Positions 25,332-33,227 of a stretch of 36,226 nucleotides of DNA are shown one piece after another (positions within the stretch are counted from its first letter, which is position 1; each line of letters starts with the position of its first letter). The position numbers were made by a program, and so were the translations under genes. Origin of the DNA: JACPFV01 sp035526825. Its GTDB lineage: Bacteria; Pseudomonadota; Gammaproteobacteria; Nevskiales; Nevskiaceae. The notes under the pieces are model-generated. The model saw nothing but the letters and a program-made list of their open reading frames with translations, was not told the DNA's origin and searched no databases. The stretch lies in the NCBI GenBank assembly GCA_035526825.1, contig DATLBT010000031.1, positions 1 to 36,226 of the forward strand, read 5' to 3'.

Positions 25332-26459
25332 ATGGGCCTGACCGAGCTTATGGCGGTGGAGATTTACGGTAGCTCGCTGATGCAATGGGCACTGGCGGCC
25401 ACCATTACAACCGTTCTCGTGCTGCTGGTCGGCTTCGCCAAGCCCATCCTGATCGGCCGGCTGGAGAAGACCGCGCCGCACACCCGCGTGGTGATCGACG
25501 ACGCGTTTATCTACGTGCTGCGCGCTACGCGCCTCGTTCTGGTTGCCGTCGTCGCCGTCGACATCGGCAGCCGCGCGCTGCAGTTGCCACCCAACGCCCA
25601 AAAGCTGCTCGACGGCGCCGCGGCGATCGCGTTCTTCGTGCAAGTCGGGCTGTGGGCCTCGGCGATGCTGGCCTTCTGGCTCGACCGTTCGCAGAAGAAA
25701 GCCGCCGCCACCAACGCCGGCATGGCCACCAGCCTGTCCGCCATCGGTTTTGTCGGCCGCATCCTGTTGTGGGCGATCGTGGTGATGTTGGCGCTCGACA
25801 ACCTCGGCATCAACATCACCACGCTGATCGCGGGTCTCGGCATTGGAGGCGTCGCGGTAGCGCTCGCCGTCCAGAACATCCTCGGTGACTTGTTCGCTTC
25901 GCTGTCGATCGTCGTCGACAAGCCGTTCGTGATCGGGGATTTCATCATCGTCGACAGCTACGCGGGCACCGTCGAACACGTCGGCATGAAGACCACGCGC
26001 CTGCGCAGTGCCGACGGCGAACAGATCATCTTCTCCAACAGCGACCTGCTGAAGGGACGCATCAAGAACTACAAGCGCATGTACGAGCGGCGCATCGTGT
26101 TCACGCTGCGTCTCGACTACGAGACCACGCCGGAACAGCTCGCCGCCGTGCCCGAACTGGTCAGGGAGCTGGTCGAGAGCCACGACAAGGTGCGATTCGA
26201 ACGCTCGCATTTCCACCGTTTCGGCGAATCGTCGCTGGAACTCGAGACGGTCTTCTGGGTCACCGATCCCGACTACAAGCTCTACATGGACATCCAGCAG
26301 GACATCAACCTCAAGCTGATGGGGGAATTCAAACGCCGTGATATCCAGTTCGCGATGCCCAGCCGCACCTTGAAAGCCGCCCAGGTCGACAAGGACGAGG
26401 ACGAGCTGCGGGTCAGGCGCGGGCGCGGCGACACCGCGTCGCGTGAGCGCAATCGCTAA
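25332..26459 (+). CDS. MscS-family mechanosensitive ion channel
   Basis: A 375-residue inner-membrane channel. Four hydrophobic segments (about residues 17-38, 62-80, 94-118, 135-160) precede the MscS pore helix, seen as the glycine/alanine-rich GLGIGGVAVALAVQNILGD (about 167-185). The cytoplasmic beta domain follows (KPFVIGDFIIVDSYAGTVE and the TTRLRSADGEQIIFSNSDL block). It releases solutes upon osmotic downshock. A charged tail (KDEDELRVRRGRGD) closes the protein. The ATG at 25332 starts with the first membrane segment close by. It converges on the AsmA gene, with 4 bp overlap. Confidence 0.93.
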   Translation: MGLTELMAVEIYGSSLMQWALAATITTVLVLLVGFAKPILIGRLEKTAPHTRVVIDDAFIYVLRATRLVLVAVVAVDIGSRALQLPPNAQKLLDGAAAIAFFVQVGLWASAMLAFWLDRSQKKAAATNAGMATSLSAIGFVGRILLWAIVVMLALDNLGINITTLIAGLGIGGVAVALAVQNILGDLFASLSIVVDKPFVIGDFIIVDSYAGTVEHVGMKTTRLRSADGEQIIFSNSDLLKGRIKNYKRMYERRIVFTLRLDYETTPEQLAAVPELVRELVESHDKVRFERSHFHRFGESSLELETVFWVTDPDYKLYMDIQQDINLKLMGEFKRRDIQFAMPSRTLKAAQVDKDEDELRVRRGRGDTASRERNR

Positions 26460-28414
26460 GGCGATCCCGCTGCCGCTGGCGCAGCGGCATGACGCTGCGC
26501 CGCCGCGATCAATCGCCCGCAGTCGGCGTCCTCGCCGGGACCGGATTCCAGCATTGCCACCAGCACCCCGGCCGGGCCCGCTATCGCGCCGAGAATCGCG
26601 GCGATGCCGCCGCGCACGAGCAGCTTCTTGTCGGGACGGATCGCGAGGTCCTTGAACGTTCCGCTCAGGTGCAGCGGCGTGCGCAGCACGGCCAGGCTGT
26701 AGTCTTTTGGCAGCGGGTGCAGCGTAAGGTCGAGCTCCTCGCTGCCGAGGTTGATGCGCCCCTCGACGTTGAGGTTGGTATCGGTCGTGTCGACCACCAC
26801 CGAACGGGTCTGCAGCATGCCGTCGCGAATTTCTACATCGGCAACGGCGCAGCGGATCTGCACCGGCTTGTCGCCGGTAAACAGCAGCCGCAGCGCCTCG
26901 GCGGCATCGAGGCCGGCGAGTTCGAGCACCAGGTTGCTGACTTGGCCACCGGTCATGGCGAGTCCCAGCGACCCGTCAGCATCGCCCAGCACCTCGGCCA
27001 GGCTGTTGCCCTCGCCCTTGATCGCGGCGCGGCCACCAATCAGGCCGGTGGACTTCGCCACGGTCCGGTTTTCCGGAAACAGCTTGCGCAAGTCGATGCG
27101 GCGAAACTCGAATTCGCCGTCGAGACCGGCCTTGTTGCCGCGGCCATCGAGCGCGAGCGTTGACACGACCTTGCCGCCGGCGACGCCGAACTTGAGTGGC
27201 TTGAGCGTCATGACCCCGTCCTTCAACACGAGATGCATGTCGAGATCGTCCAGCCGTTTCGCGCCGCGAATGCTGCGACCCGCAAAGCGCACATCGGCAT
27301 CCATCGCGCGCAGGCGGTCGAGCTTCAAGGGAACATCCGGCAGCATGCGCGGGGAAGCTTCCTTGGCCGCAGCCTGCCGCGCCTGCGCCGCCGAGGCGGT
27401 CTCGCCCGGGCCGGTCTGGGGGTTGGCACCGATGAAGCCACCGAGGTCGTCGATGTCGAGCACTTGGGAGGTCAACGTCGCCTCGAGGCGGATACGCTCG
27501 CCCTCGCGCATCAGCACGTCGGCGCTGCCCGCCAGGTCGCTATCGCCGACATGGCCGTCGAAGTCGTGGAAGCGCCACCATGCCGCTTCGCGGATCAACT
27601 GCCCGCTGATCCGGTACGGCGGCGTCGGCGGAAGCGCGACCCCGGTCAGCGCGTACAACTCGGAAAGCGATTCGCCGCGCGCCTCCAGCTTGAGATCGGC
27701 AGCCGCGAGCGCGACCAGGCCGGTGACGGTTCCGGCCACATGGCCGTCCAGCTTGCCGATGGCGAAGCGGGCCTCGAGCGGATAGGGCGTTTCGGTGTCG
27801 GCCAGCGCCAGCATCGGGCCGCCGCGCGCCTCCGCAACGACACGCTGGCCGTGCCAGGTGCCTTGCAGGGCCACCTTCAGGCTGCGGCCGCTTTCGCCGT
27901 CCGCCACGGTTTGTACCTGCACGTTCAGCGAGGTCTTCTGGGCCGCGTCGTGGAACAGCAGCACGCCTTCGTCGACGGTAAGCAGCCCGATCTGCGGCGG
28001 CTCGCCGCGCTGCTCGGGGTCTTCGGCGTCGGCCCTGCCCAAAGTCCAGTTGTTGGCGCCGGCCTCGTTGCGCTCGAGCGCGATCACCGGCTTGGTCAGC
28101 GCCACCTGGGGCAGGACGATCTTCCCGCGCAGCAGGGGCAGCAGGGCGAGGCTGATTTCGGCCTTCTCGAGCCGCAGCGTTTCGGGCTCCTGAGCCCATG
28201 GCGGATTGGCAAAGCGCACCCGTTCGACGGTCAAACGCGGCGTGAGGCGCGGGATGATGTCGAGATTGCCCTCGATGCGGAATTCGCGCCCGGTCTTGGC
28301 GGTCACCATCCTCTCGATCGGGCCCTTGAGCCAGTTCGAGTCGAAGATGAGCGCAAGAATTGCAAACGCGGCGAGCACGCCGCCCAACCAGTACCACGCG
28401 CGATGGGATTTCAC
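26456..28414 (-). CDS. AsmA-family protein
   Basis: A 652-residue protein with one N-terminal membrane anchor (about 7-25), then a repeated-beta AsmA/DUF748-type body. The N-terminal domain has FRIEGNLDIIPRLTPRLTVERVRFANPPWA, and the C-terminal domain contains the AsmA_2-type DLHPLPKDYSL-like segment and the GTFKDLAIRPDKKLL block. AsmA proteins are large bridge-like lipid-transfer proteins spanning the periplasm (established for the family). The start is GTG at 28414; no in-frame ATG lies upstream before a stop. Its TAG overlaps the MscS TAA by 4 bp in the convergent direction, with no terminator between. Confidence 0.88.
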   Translation of the reverse strand: MKSHRAWYWLGGVLAAFAILALIFDSNWLKGPIERMVTAKTGREFRIEGNLDIIPRLTPRLTVERVRFANPPWAQEPETLRLEKAEISLALLPLLRGKIVLPQVALTKPVIALERNEAGANNWTLGRADAEDPEQRGEPPQIGLLTVDEGVLLFHDAAQKTSLNVQVQTVADGESGRSLKVALQGTWHGQRVVAEARGGPMLALADTETPYPLEARFAIGKLDGHVAGTVTGLVALAAADLKLEARGESLSELYALTGVALPPTPPYRISGQLIREAAWWRFHDFDGHVGDSDLAGSADVLMREGERIRLEATLTSQVLDIDDLGGFIGANPQTGPGETASAAQARQAAAKEASPRMLPDVPLKLDRLRAMDADVRFAGRSIRGAKRLDDLDMHLVLKDGVMTLKPLKFGVAGGKVVSTLALDGRGNKAGLDGEFEFRRIDLRKLFPENRTVAKSTGLIGGRAAIKGEGNSLAEVLGDADGSLGLAMTGGQVSNLVLELAGLDAAEALRLLFTGDKPVQIRCAVADVEIRDGMLQTRSVVVDTTDTNLNVEGRINLGSEELDLTLHPLPKDYSLAVLRTPLHLSGTFKDLAIRPDKKLLVRGGIAAILGAIAGPAGVLVAMLESGPGEDADCGRLIAAAQRHAAAPAAAGSP

Positions 28415-28465
28415 CCTGCTTGGGCAGAAGAAAATCCGCTTCGTTCACCCTGGCCGGGGCGGCAG

Positions 28466-28885
28466 TTACTCGCCGATGATCTTGACCAGCACACGCTTGC
28501 GCCGGCGGCCGTCGAATTCGCCGTAGAAAATTTGCTCCCACGGGCCGAAATCGAGCTTGCCACCGGTGATGGCGACCACGACCTCGCGACCCATGACCTG
28601 GCGCTTGATGTGGGAATCGGCGTTGTCCTCACCGGTATCGTTGTGGCGCCACTGGTCCACCGGCGCGTGCGGCGCGAGCCGCTCCAGCCACTGCGTGAAG
28701 TCGTGGTGCAGGCCGCGCTCGTCGTCGTTGATGAACACGCTCGCCGAGATATGCATCGCGTTGACCAGGCAAAGGCCCTCGCGCACGCCGCTGTCGCGCA
28801 GCGCTTTCTCGACCTGCGGCGTTATGTTGACGAAGGCGATGCGGTCCTTCGTCTCGAACCACAGCTCCTGGCGGTGCGACTTCAT
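28466..28885 (-). CDS. YjbQ family protein (UPF0047)
   Basis: A 139-residue small cytoplasmic protein. GLCLVNAMHISASVFINDDE, HHDFTQWLERLAP, NADSHIKRQVMG and DFGPWEQIFYGEFDGRRRKRV are family blocks. UPF0047/YjbQ proteins form trimers and have weak thiamine-phosphate-synthase activity in some reports; the physiological role is uncertain. Its ATG overlaps the pirin stop (ATGA), so it is the downstream member of the azoR-pirin-yjbQ run. Confidence 0.93.
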   Translation of the reverse strand: MKSHRQELWFETKDRIAFVNITPQVEKALRDSGVREGLCLVNAMHISASVFINDDERGLHHDFTQWLERLAPHAPVDQWRHNDTGEDNADSHIKRQVMGREVVVAITGGKLDFGPWEQIFYGEFDGRRRKRVLVKIIGE

Positions 28886-29739
28886 GCGGCGTCGCGCCGC
28901 CCGAAGGCGCCGGACTGGTAGTCGGCGATCGCCTGCTCGATCTCGTCGTGCGTGTTCATCACGAACGGGCCGTATTGCACGATCGGCTCGCGCAGCGGCT
29001 TTGCCGCCAGCAGCAGGAAACGGGCACCGTCTGCTCCGGCCGTGAGTGTCACGCGATCGCCATCAGACAACAGTCCCGCGGCGCGGTGGGGCACCGTCTT
29101 GCCGCCGAGCATCGCGCTGCCCTCGTAGGCATAGAGAAACGCGTTGTGGCCCAGCGCGATCGCCGTCTCGAAGCTCGCGCCCGCGGGCAGGCGCACGTCG
29201 AGGTAGAGCGGGTCGGTGGTAATGGGTTGCGCGCCATTGACCGGACCGACCGTGTCACCGACGCGCCCGGCGATCACGCGCACCTCTCCGCCATCGGCAA
29301 GTTTCACCACCGGGATCTCCCGCGCCGGGATGTCGCGGTACGCGGCGGGCTTGAGCTTCTCGCGCGCTGGCAGGTTGAGCCAGAGCTGGAAGCCGCGCAT
29401 GCGCCCTTCGGTCTGCTGCGGCATCTCGGAATGCACGATGCCGTGCGCGGCGGTCATCCATTGCACGTCGCCCGGGCCGAGGTCGCCGGTGTTGCCGAAG
29501 TTGTCCTGGTGCTGCAGGTGACCGTCGAGCATGTAGGTCACGGTCTCGAAGCCGCGATGCGGGTGCGCCGGGAAGCCGGCGAGGTAATCATCGGGGTTGT
29601 CCGAGTAGAACTCGTCGAGCATCAGGAACGGGTCATGGCGCAAGCCTTGGCGAGAGCCGAGCGAGCGGCGCAGCTTGACGCCGGCGCCGTCGGAAGTCGG
29701 CATGGACTCGATGATGTGCGTGAGCGTGCGAAAAGTCAT
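28882..29739 (-). CDS. Pirin family protein
   Basis: A 285-residue bicupin of the pirin family, some of which are quercetin 2,3-dioxygenases. The metal ligands are visible as H59 and H61 in HPHRG and H103 and E105 in VHSEMP, corresponding to the iron-binding set of human pirin. I chose the ATG at 29739 because AGGAG lies 6 bp upstream; the ATG at 29745 directly abuts that sequence. The gene sits between azoR (10-bp gap) and yjbQ (4-bp overlap), so it is likely part of one operon controlled by the divergent LysR gene. The natural substrate is unknown. Confidence 0.93.
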   Translation of the reverse strand: MTFRTLTHIIESMPTSDGAGVKLRRSLGSRQGLRHDPFLMLDEFYSDNPDDYLAGFPAHPHRGFETVTYMLDGHLQHQDNFGNTGDLGPGDVQWMTAAHGIVHSEMPQQTEGRMRGFQLWLNLPAREKLKPAAYRDIPAREIPVVKLADGGEVRVIAGRVGDTVGPVNGAQPITTDPLYLDVRLPAGASFETAIALGHNAFLYAYEGSAMLGGKTVPHRAAGLLSDGDRVTLTAGADGARFLLLAAKPLREPIVQYGPFVMNTHDEIEQAIADYQSGAFGRRDAA

Positions 29740-29749
29740 GGACATCTCC

Positions 29750-30370
29750 TCAGGCGGCCAGCCGCAGGGGCGCGGCCAGATTCTGGAGCGCGGAGCGCGC
29801 GCGTGCCAAGCCGGCTTCACGCGGCTCCGGACCCATGGCCAGGCCTTCGGCGTAGACGAATTCGACATCGGTGATGCCGAGGAATGCGAGGAAGTCGCGC
29901 AGGTACGGACTCTGTGTGTCGCGCGGCGTGCCGGCATAGGTGCCACCGCGGGTCGCAAACACCACGGCCTTCTTGCCCGTCAGCAGGCCTACCGAACCGG
30001 TGGCCGTGTACTGGAAGGTCACACCGGCACGCGCGATGTGGTCGAACCAGGCCTTGAGCTGAGAGGGGATGCCGAAGTTGTACATGGGTACGCCGAGGAC
30101 CAGCACGTCGGCCTTGCGGATTTCCTCGATCAGCGCGTCCGAGTAGGTGACGACCGCCTGTTGCCCTGCGCTGCGCTCGGCAAGCGGCGTCGTGAACGCG
30201 GCAAAGCGCTCGGCGGTGAGGTGCGGTACGGGCTCACTCGTCAGGTCACGCGCGTCGACTTGGGCGCCGGGGTCGCGCGCGAGAAGCGCGTCAATGAACT
30301 GCGTGGCGAGGAGGCTGGACTGGCCAGCCCCGGCATGGAGGCTGGAGGTGACTTTGAGGATCCGGGTCAT
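29750..30370 (-). CDS. azoR: FMN-dependent NADH:quinone/azo reductase (AzoR)
   Basis: A 206-residue flavodoxin-fold oxidoreductase. The N-terminal phosphate loop (SSLHAGAGQSS), the VPMYNFGIPSQLKAWFDHI block and the ATRGGTY loop match AzoR. The enzyme reduces quinones and azo compounds by two electrons using NADH. It is the first gene of a minus-strand run with pirin and yjbQ, divergent from the LysR regulator by 98 bp. A ribosome site (cggag) lies 7 bp upstream of the ATG. The arrangement points to induction by quinone-like or electrophilic compounds, which is inference. Confidence 0.95.
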   Translation of the reverse strand: MTRILKVTSSLHAGAGQSSLLATQFIDALLARDPGAQVDARDLTSEPVPHLTAERFAAFTTPLAERSAGQQAVVTYSDALIEEIRKADVLVLGVPMYNFGIPSQLKAWFDHIARAGVTFQYTATGSVGLLTGKKAVVFATRGGTYAGTPRDTQSPYLRDFLAFLGITDVEFVYAEGLAMGPEPREAGLARARSALQNLAAPLRLAA

Positions 30371-30406
30371 GGGAGGGCTCCGTTGGTTGGGGTGGAGCCA
30401 TTAAAC

Positions 30407-30423
30407 TATTGATGGAATCGATA
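30407..30423. promoter_or_regulatory. Candidate LysR operator between azoR and the LysR gene
   Basis: The imperfect palindrome tattgat-gga-atcgata (one mismatch) fits the T-N11-A pattern of LysR-type sites. The surrounding 98 bp is strikingly AT-rich compared with the rest of the window, and a further atcga half site occurs at 30451-30455. A gattat hexamer at 30463-30468 directly precedes the LysR ATG. Confidence 0.5.
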
Positions 30424-30468
30424 AAAAAGCGGATTATTTAGCCTGAAACCATCGAAGTAGTAGATTAT

Positions 30469-31389
30469 ATGAGCTCACTCAAAATATCGCTGGAGCAGTG
30501 GAAAACGCTGGTTGCCGTCGTGGAATCCGGCGGTTACGCGCAAGCGGCCGAGAAGATCCACAAGAGCCAGTCCACGCTGAGCTACGCGGTCCAGAAGATG
30601 GAACGGCTGCTCGGGGTGAAGGTGTTCGAGCTCAAGGGCCGCAAGGCGCAACTGACGAATGCCGGGCAGGTGCTTTACGCCCGGGGCAAGTCGCTGCTCG
30701 CTGAAGCCGAGCGCCTCGAAGAGGCCGCGGTATCGCTCGCGGCGGGGTGGGAAGCGGAGCTGCGGGTCGCGGTCGAAATCGTGTTCCCGACCTGGCTGCT
30801 GCTGCAGTGCTTCGCGCGCTTCGGCGAGGAGCGTCCGCAAACGCGCATCGAGCTCTACGAGACCGTGCTCGGCGGCACGGCGGAGGCGCTGCTCGAGGGC
30901 CGCGTAGACCTGGCGATCGGTCCCACTGCGCCGCCGGGATTCACCGGCGAGCCGTTGATGCATGTGCGTTTCGTGCCGGCGGCGGCGCCGACCCACGCGC
31001 TTCATGCGCTCGGCCGCGAGTTGTCGGCGGCCGACCTGCGCAGCCACCGTCACCTGGTTATCCGCGATACCGGCAGCAAGCGCGTTCGCGCGACCAATGT
31101 CGTCGCGCACCAGCGCTGGACCGTGTCGCACAAGGCAACCTCGATCCGCGCGGCGGTGCTGGGCCTCGGCTTTGCGTGGTTCCCCGAGGACAGCATCCGC
31201 GAGGAGCTGCAGTCCGGCCAGCTCAAGGTACTGCCGATGCGCGACGGCGCCGAGCGCTATGCCACGCTGTACTTGATCCACCCGGACGCCGAGGCCGCGC
31301 GGCCCGGCGCTCGGCGGCTTGCACAGATCATCCGCGAACGCGTGCGCAGCACCTGCCCTGAGGCACAACTGCAAAACCCGATTGGCTGA
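30469..31389 (+). CDS. LysR-type transcriptional regulator
   Basis: A 306-residue regulator. The N-terminal winged helix-turn-helix (about residues 1-60) shows GGYAQAAEKIHKSQSTLSYAVQKME and GVKVFELKGRKAQLTNAG. The effector-binding domain follows (about 90-300). It is divergent from azoR, pirin and yjbQ, and probably controls that group and itself in response to a quinone or phenolic ligand (inference from gene order). No Shine-Dalgarno sequence is evident before the ATG. It ends 3 bp from the convergent methyltransferase gene. Confidence 0.93.
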   Translation: MSSLKISLEQWKTLVAVVESGGYAQAAEKIHKSQSTLSYAVQKMERLLGVKVFELKGRKAQLTNAGQVLYARGKSLLAEAERLEEAAVSLAAGWEAELRVAVEIVFPTWLLLQCFARFGEERPQTRIELYETVLGGTAEALLEGRVDLAIGPTAPPGFTGEPLMHVRFVPAAAPTHALHALGRELSAADLRSHRHLVIRDTGSKRVRATNVVAHQRWTVSHKATSIRAAVLGLGFAWFPEDSIREELQSGQLKVLPMRDGAERYATLYLIHPDAEAARPGARRLAQIIRERVRSTCPEAQLQNPIG

Positions 31390-31392
31390 CGA

Positions 31393-32328
31393 TCAGAGGC
31401 GTCCGCGGAGCAAGTCGAGCCGCTGCGCGCCCCGCGGCTTGCCGCCGGCCTTGCGCGCACAGGCTTCCCACACCAGCCGCACGCCCTTGCGCGTGTCCGA
31501 CTTGAGCGCGATCTCGATACTCTCGCCCGCCGCGGGATGCAGCGGCTCGAGCAGCGGCAGGTAGACCTGCTGCCAATGCGTGGCCAGCGCGTACGGCGAG
31601 GTCGACAGCGTTATGCCAGGCGCGAGCTCGATTTCCCACCACAGCGCGAAGCCGTGCACCGCCGCGCCATTTAGCTGCGTTGCGTTCCAGCGTGCTTCGC
31701 CGTGTCGCGGCGCCGTCGGCTTGTCCTTGCCGTCGAACTCGATCTCATCCCACGTTGCGGCGATCTTCTCGCCGGGCAGGTCGTCAGGCCGCACGAGTTT
31801 CACGTACATATTGTTGAGTCCGAACTCGCGCGCCTCGGCAAAATCCAGGCCATGGCCGATCGCGGCCCAGACATCGACCTCGCGCTGCAGGCGCGGCGAG
31901 GTGACCGGCGCCACGAACTCGCGCAGCGCGCGCGGCAGCAGCTTGCCGCCGGGCTTGAGGAAGCGGCGCGCATCGGCAAGCGTTTCGAGCAGGCCTTCCT
32001 CAAGCGCGAAGTTGCCGAGGGTTTCCGAGACGACGACGTCGGCCTTCGGCGGCTGTCGCACCTGCGTCGAATGCGCCTGCACGAACGTCAGGCCGTCGAT
32101 GCCGTTGCGCCGCGCCAAAGCCTGCGCCAGCTCGATCGCCGGCGTGTACTCGTAGAGATGGCAAGCTTTGGCACCGAGGCGGCGCGCGAGGAACGACAGG
32201 AAGCCGGTGCCGGCGCCGATGTCGGCGACCACTGCGCCCGGCTTGACGACGCGCTTCAGCGCAGCGGCGAAGGCGTCGTTGCGGACTGTGTCGCCGAGCA
32301 ACTGGCGGTGCAGCTCGATCTCGCTCAC
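31393..32328 (-). CDS. Class I SAM-dependent methyltransferase, protein-arginine-methyltransferase-like
   Basis: A 311-residue methyltransferase. Motif I reads DIGAGTG (36-42), followed by an acidic E60. The SETLGNFALEEG block (101-112) resembles the double-glutamate loop of protein arginine methyltransferases (E102 and E110/E111). The following FLKPGGKLLP and a C-terminal beta-rich part (about 140-311) also fit a PRMT-like build. The start is GTG at 32328, which overlaps the tesB stop (GTGA); the long upstream extension of the open frame is antisense to tesB coding and rejected. It is probably co-transcribed with tesB. The methyl acceptor is unknown, and it could also be a small-molecule methyltransferase. 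Confidence 0.82.
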   Translation of the reverse strand: MSEIELHRQLLGDTVRNDAFAAALKRVVKPGAVVADIGAGTGFLSFLARRLGAKACHLYEYTPAIELAQALARRNGIDGLTFVQAHSTQVRQPPKADVVVSETLGNFALEEGLLETLADARRFLKPGGKLLPRALREFVAPVTSPRLQREVDVWAAIGHGLDFAEAREFGLNNMYVKLVRPDDLPGEKIAATWDEIEFDGKDKPTAPRHGEARWNATQLNGAAVHGFALWWEIELAPGITLSTSPYALATHWQQVYLPLLEPLHPAAGESIEIALKSDTRKGVRLVWEACARKAGGKPRGAQRLDLLRGRL

Positions 32329-33197
32329 TGACGCGGAACGAAGCGCATCAGGTTTTCCTGCGCCGCCGAGCAAACCAGGCGGCCGGCGCGGTCGTAAATC
32401 TGGCCGCGCGAGAAACCGCGCGCGCCCTGCGAGGTCGGCGCGTCCATGGCGTACAGCAGCCAGTCGTCGACGCGCACTTCGCGGTGGAACCACAGCGCAT
32501 GGTCGATGCTCGCGACGATCATGCCGGGCGCGAACCACGACTTGCCGTGCGGCAGCAGCGCGGTGGACAACAGGTTGAAGTCGGTGGCGTAGGCGAGCAC
32601 ACAGGTGTGGAGCAGCGGGTCGTCCGGCAATTTCCCGGCCGCGCGCAGCCAGATGTGCTGCACCGGCTCGCGCTTCTCGGGTGCCAGCGGATTCCACGGC
32701 TTGACCGGCTTGAACTCGATGGCCAACTCGCGCGTCATCGCCGCGTGCACGCGTTCATGCACCTTGCCGGCCTGGTCGAGCCAGCCGGTGCGCAGCACGT
32801 GCGAGAACTCGAGCGCTTCCGGTTGCGGCACCTCCGGCATCGGTACCTGGTGCTCGAGCCCTCCCTCGGGCTTCTGGAACGACGCGATCATCGACAGGAT
32901 CGGCGCGCCGTGCTGGATCGCCTGAACGCGTCGCGCCGTGAACGAACGGCCGTCGCGCACGCGGTCGACCTCGTAGACGATCGGCATCGCCATGTCGCCG
33001 GGCCGCAGGAAATACGCATGCAGTGAATGCGGCACCGCGCCCTCCACGGTGCGCGCAGCCGCAACCAGGGCCTGGCCGATGACCTGGCCGCCGTAAACGC
33101 TGTTGCCGCCGAGGTCGCGGGACTGCCCGCGAAACATGTTGACCTCGAGCGGCTCGAGGTCGAGCAGCCCGAGCAAATCGTGGAGGACCTGGTTCAT
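32325..33197 (-). CDS. tesB: Acyl-CoA thioesterase II TesB
   Basis: A 290-residue double-hotdog thioesterase that hydrolyses medium- and long-chain acyl-CoAs. Family blocks: GGQVIGQALVAAARTV, VQAIQHGAPILSMIASFQ, ATDFNLLSTAL (catalytic aspartate), SIDHALWFHRE and RGFSRGQIYDRAGRLVCSAAQENLMR (catalytic glutamine). Its length matches E. coli TesB. It is divergent from hrpB by 30 bp and its TGA overlaps the GTG of the methyltransferase gene. Confidence 0.95.
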   Translation of the reverse strand: MNQVLHDLLGLLDLEPLEVNMFRGQSRDLGGNSVYGGQVIGQALVAAARTVEGAVPHSLHAYFLRPGDMAMPIVYEVDRVRDGRSFTARRVQAIQHGAPILSMIASFQKPEGGLEHQVPMPEVPQPEALEFSHVLRTGWLDQAGKVHERVHAAMTRELAIEFKPVKPWNPLAPEKREPVQHIWLRAAGKLPDDPLLHTCVLAYATDFNLLSTALLPHGKSWFAPGMIVASIDHALWFHREVRVDDWLLYAMDAPTSQGARGFSRGQIYDRAGRLVCSAAQENLMRFVPRQ

Positions 33198-33227
33198 TGG
33201 TTGCGCATAATAAAGGCAAGATCAGCA

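Noticed and set aside
24159..26216. 685-codon minus-strand open frame spanning the MscS and dioxygenase region
   Set aside because: It overlaps two well-supported genes and shows no recognisable domain.
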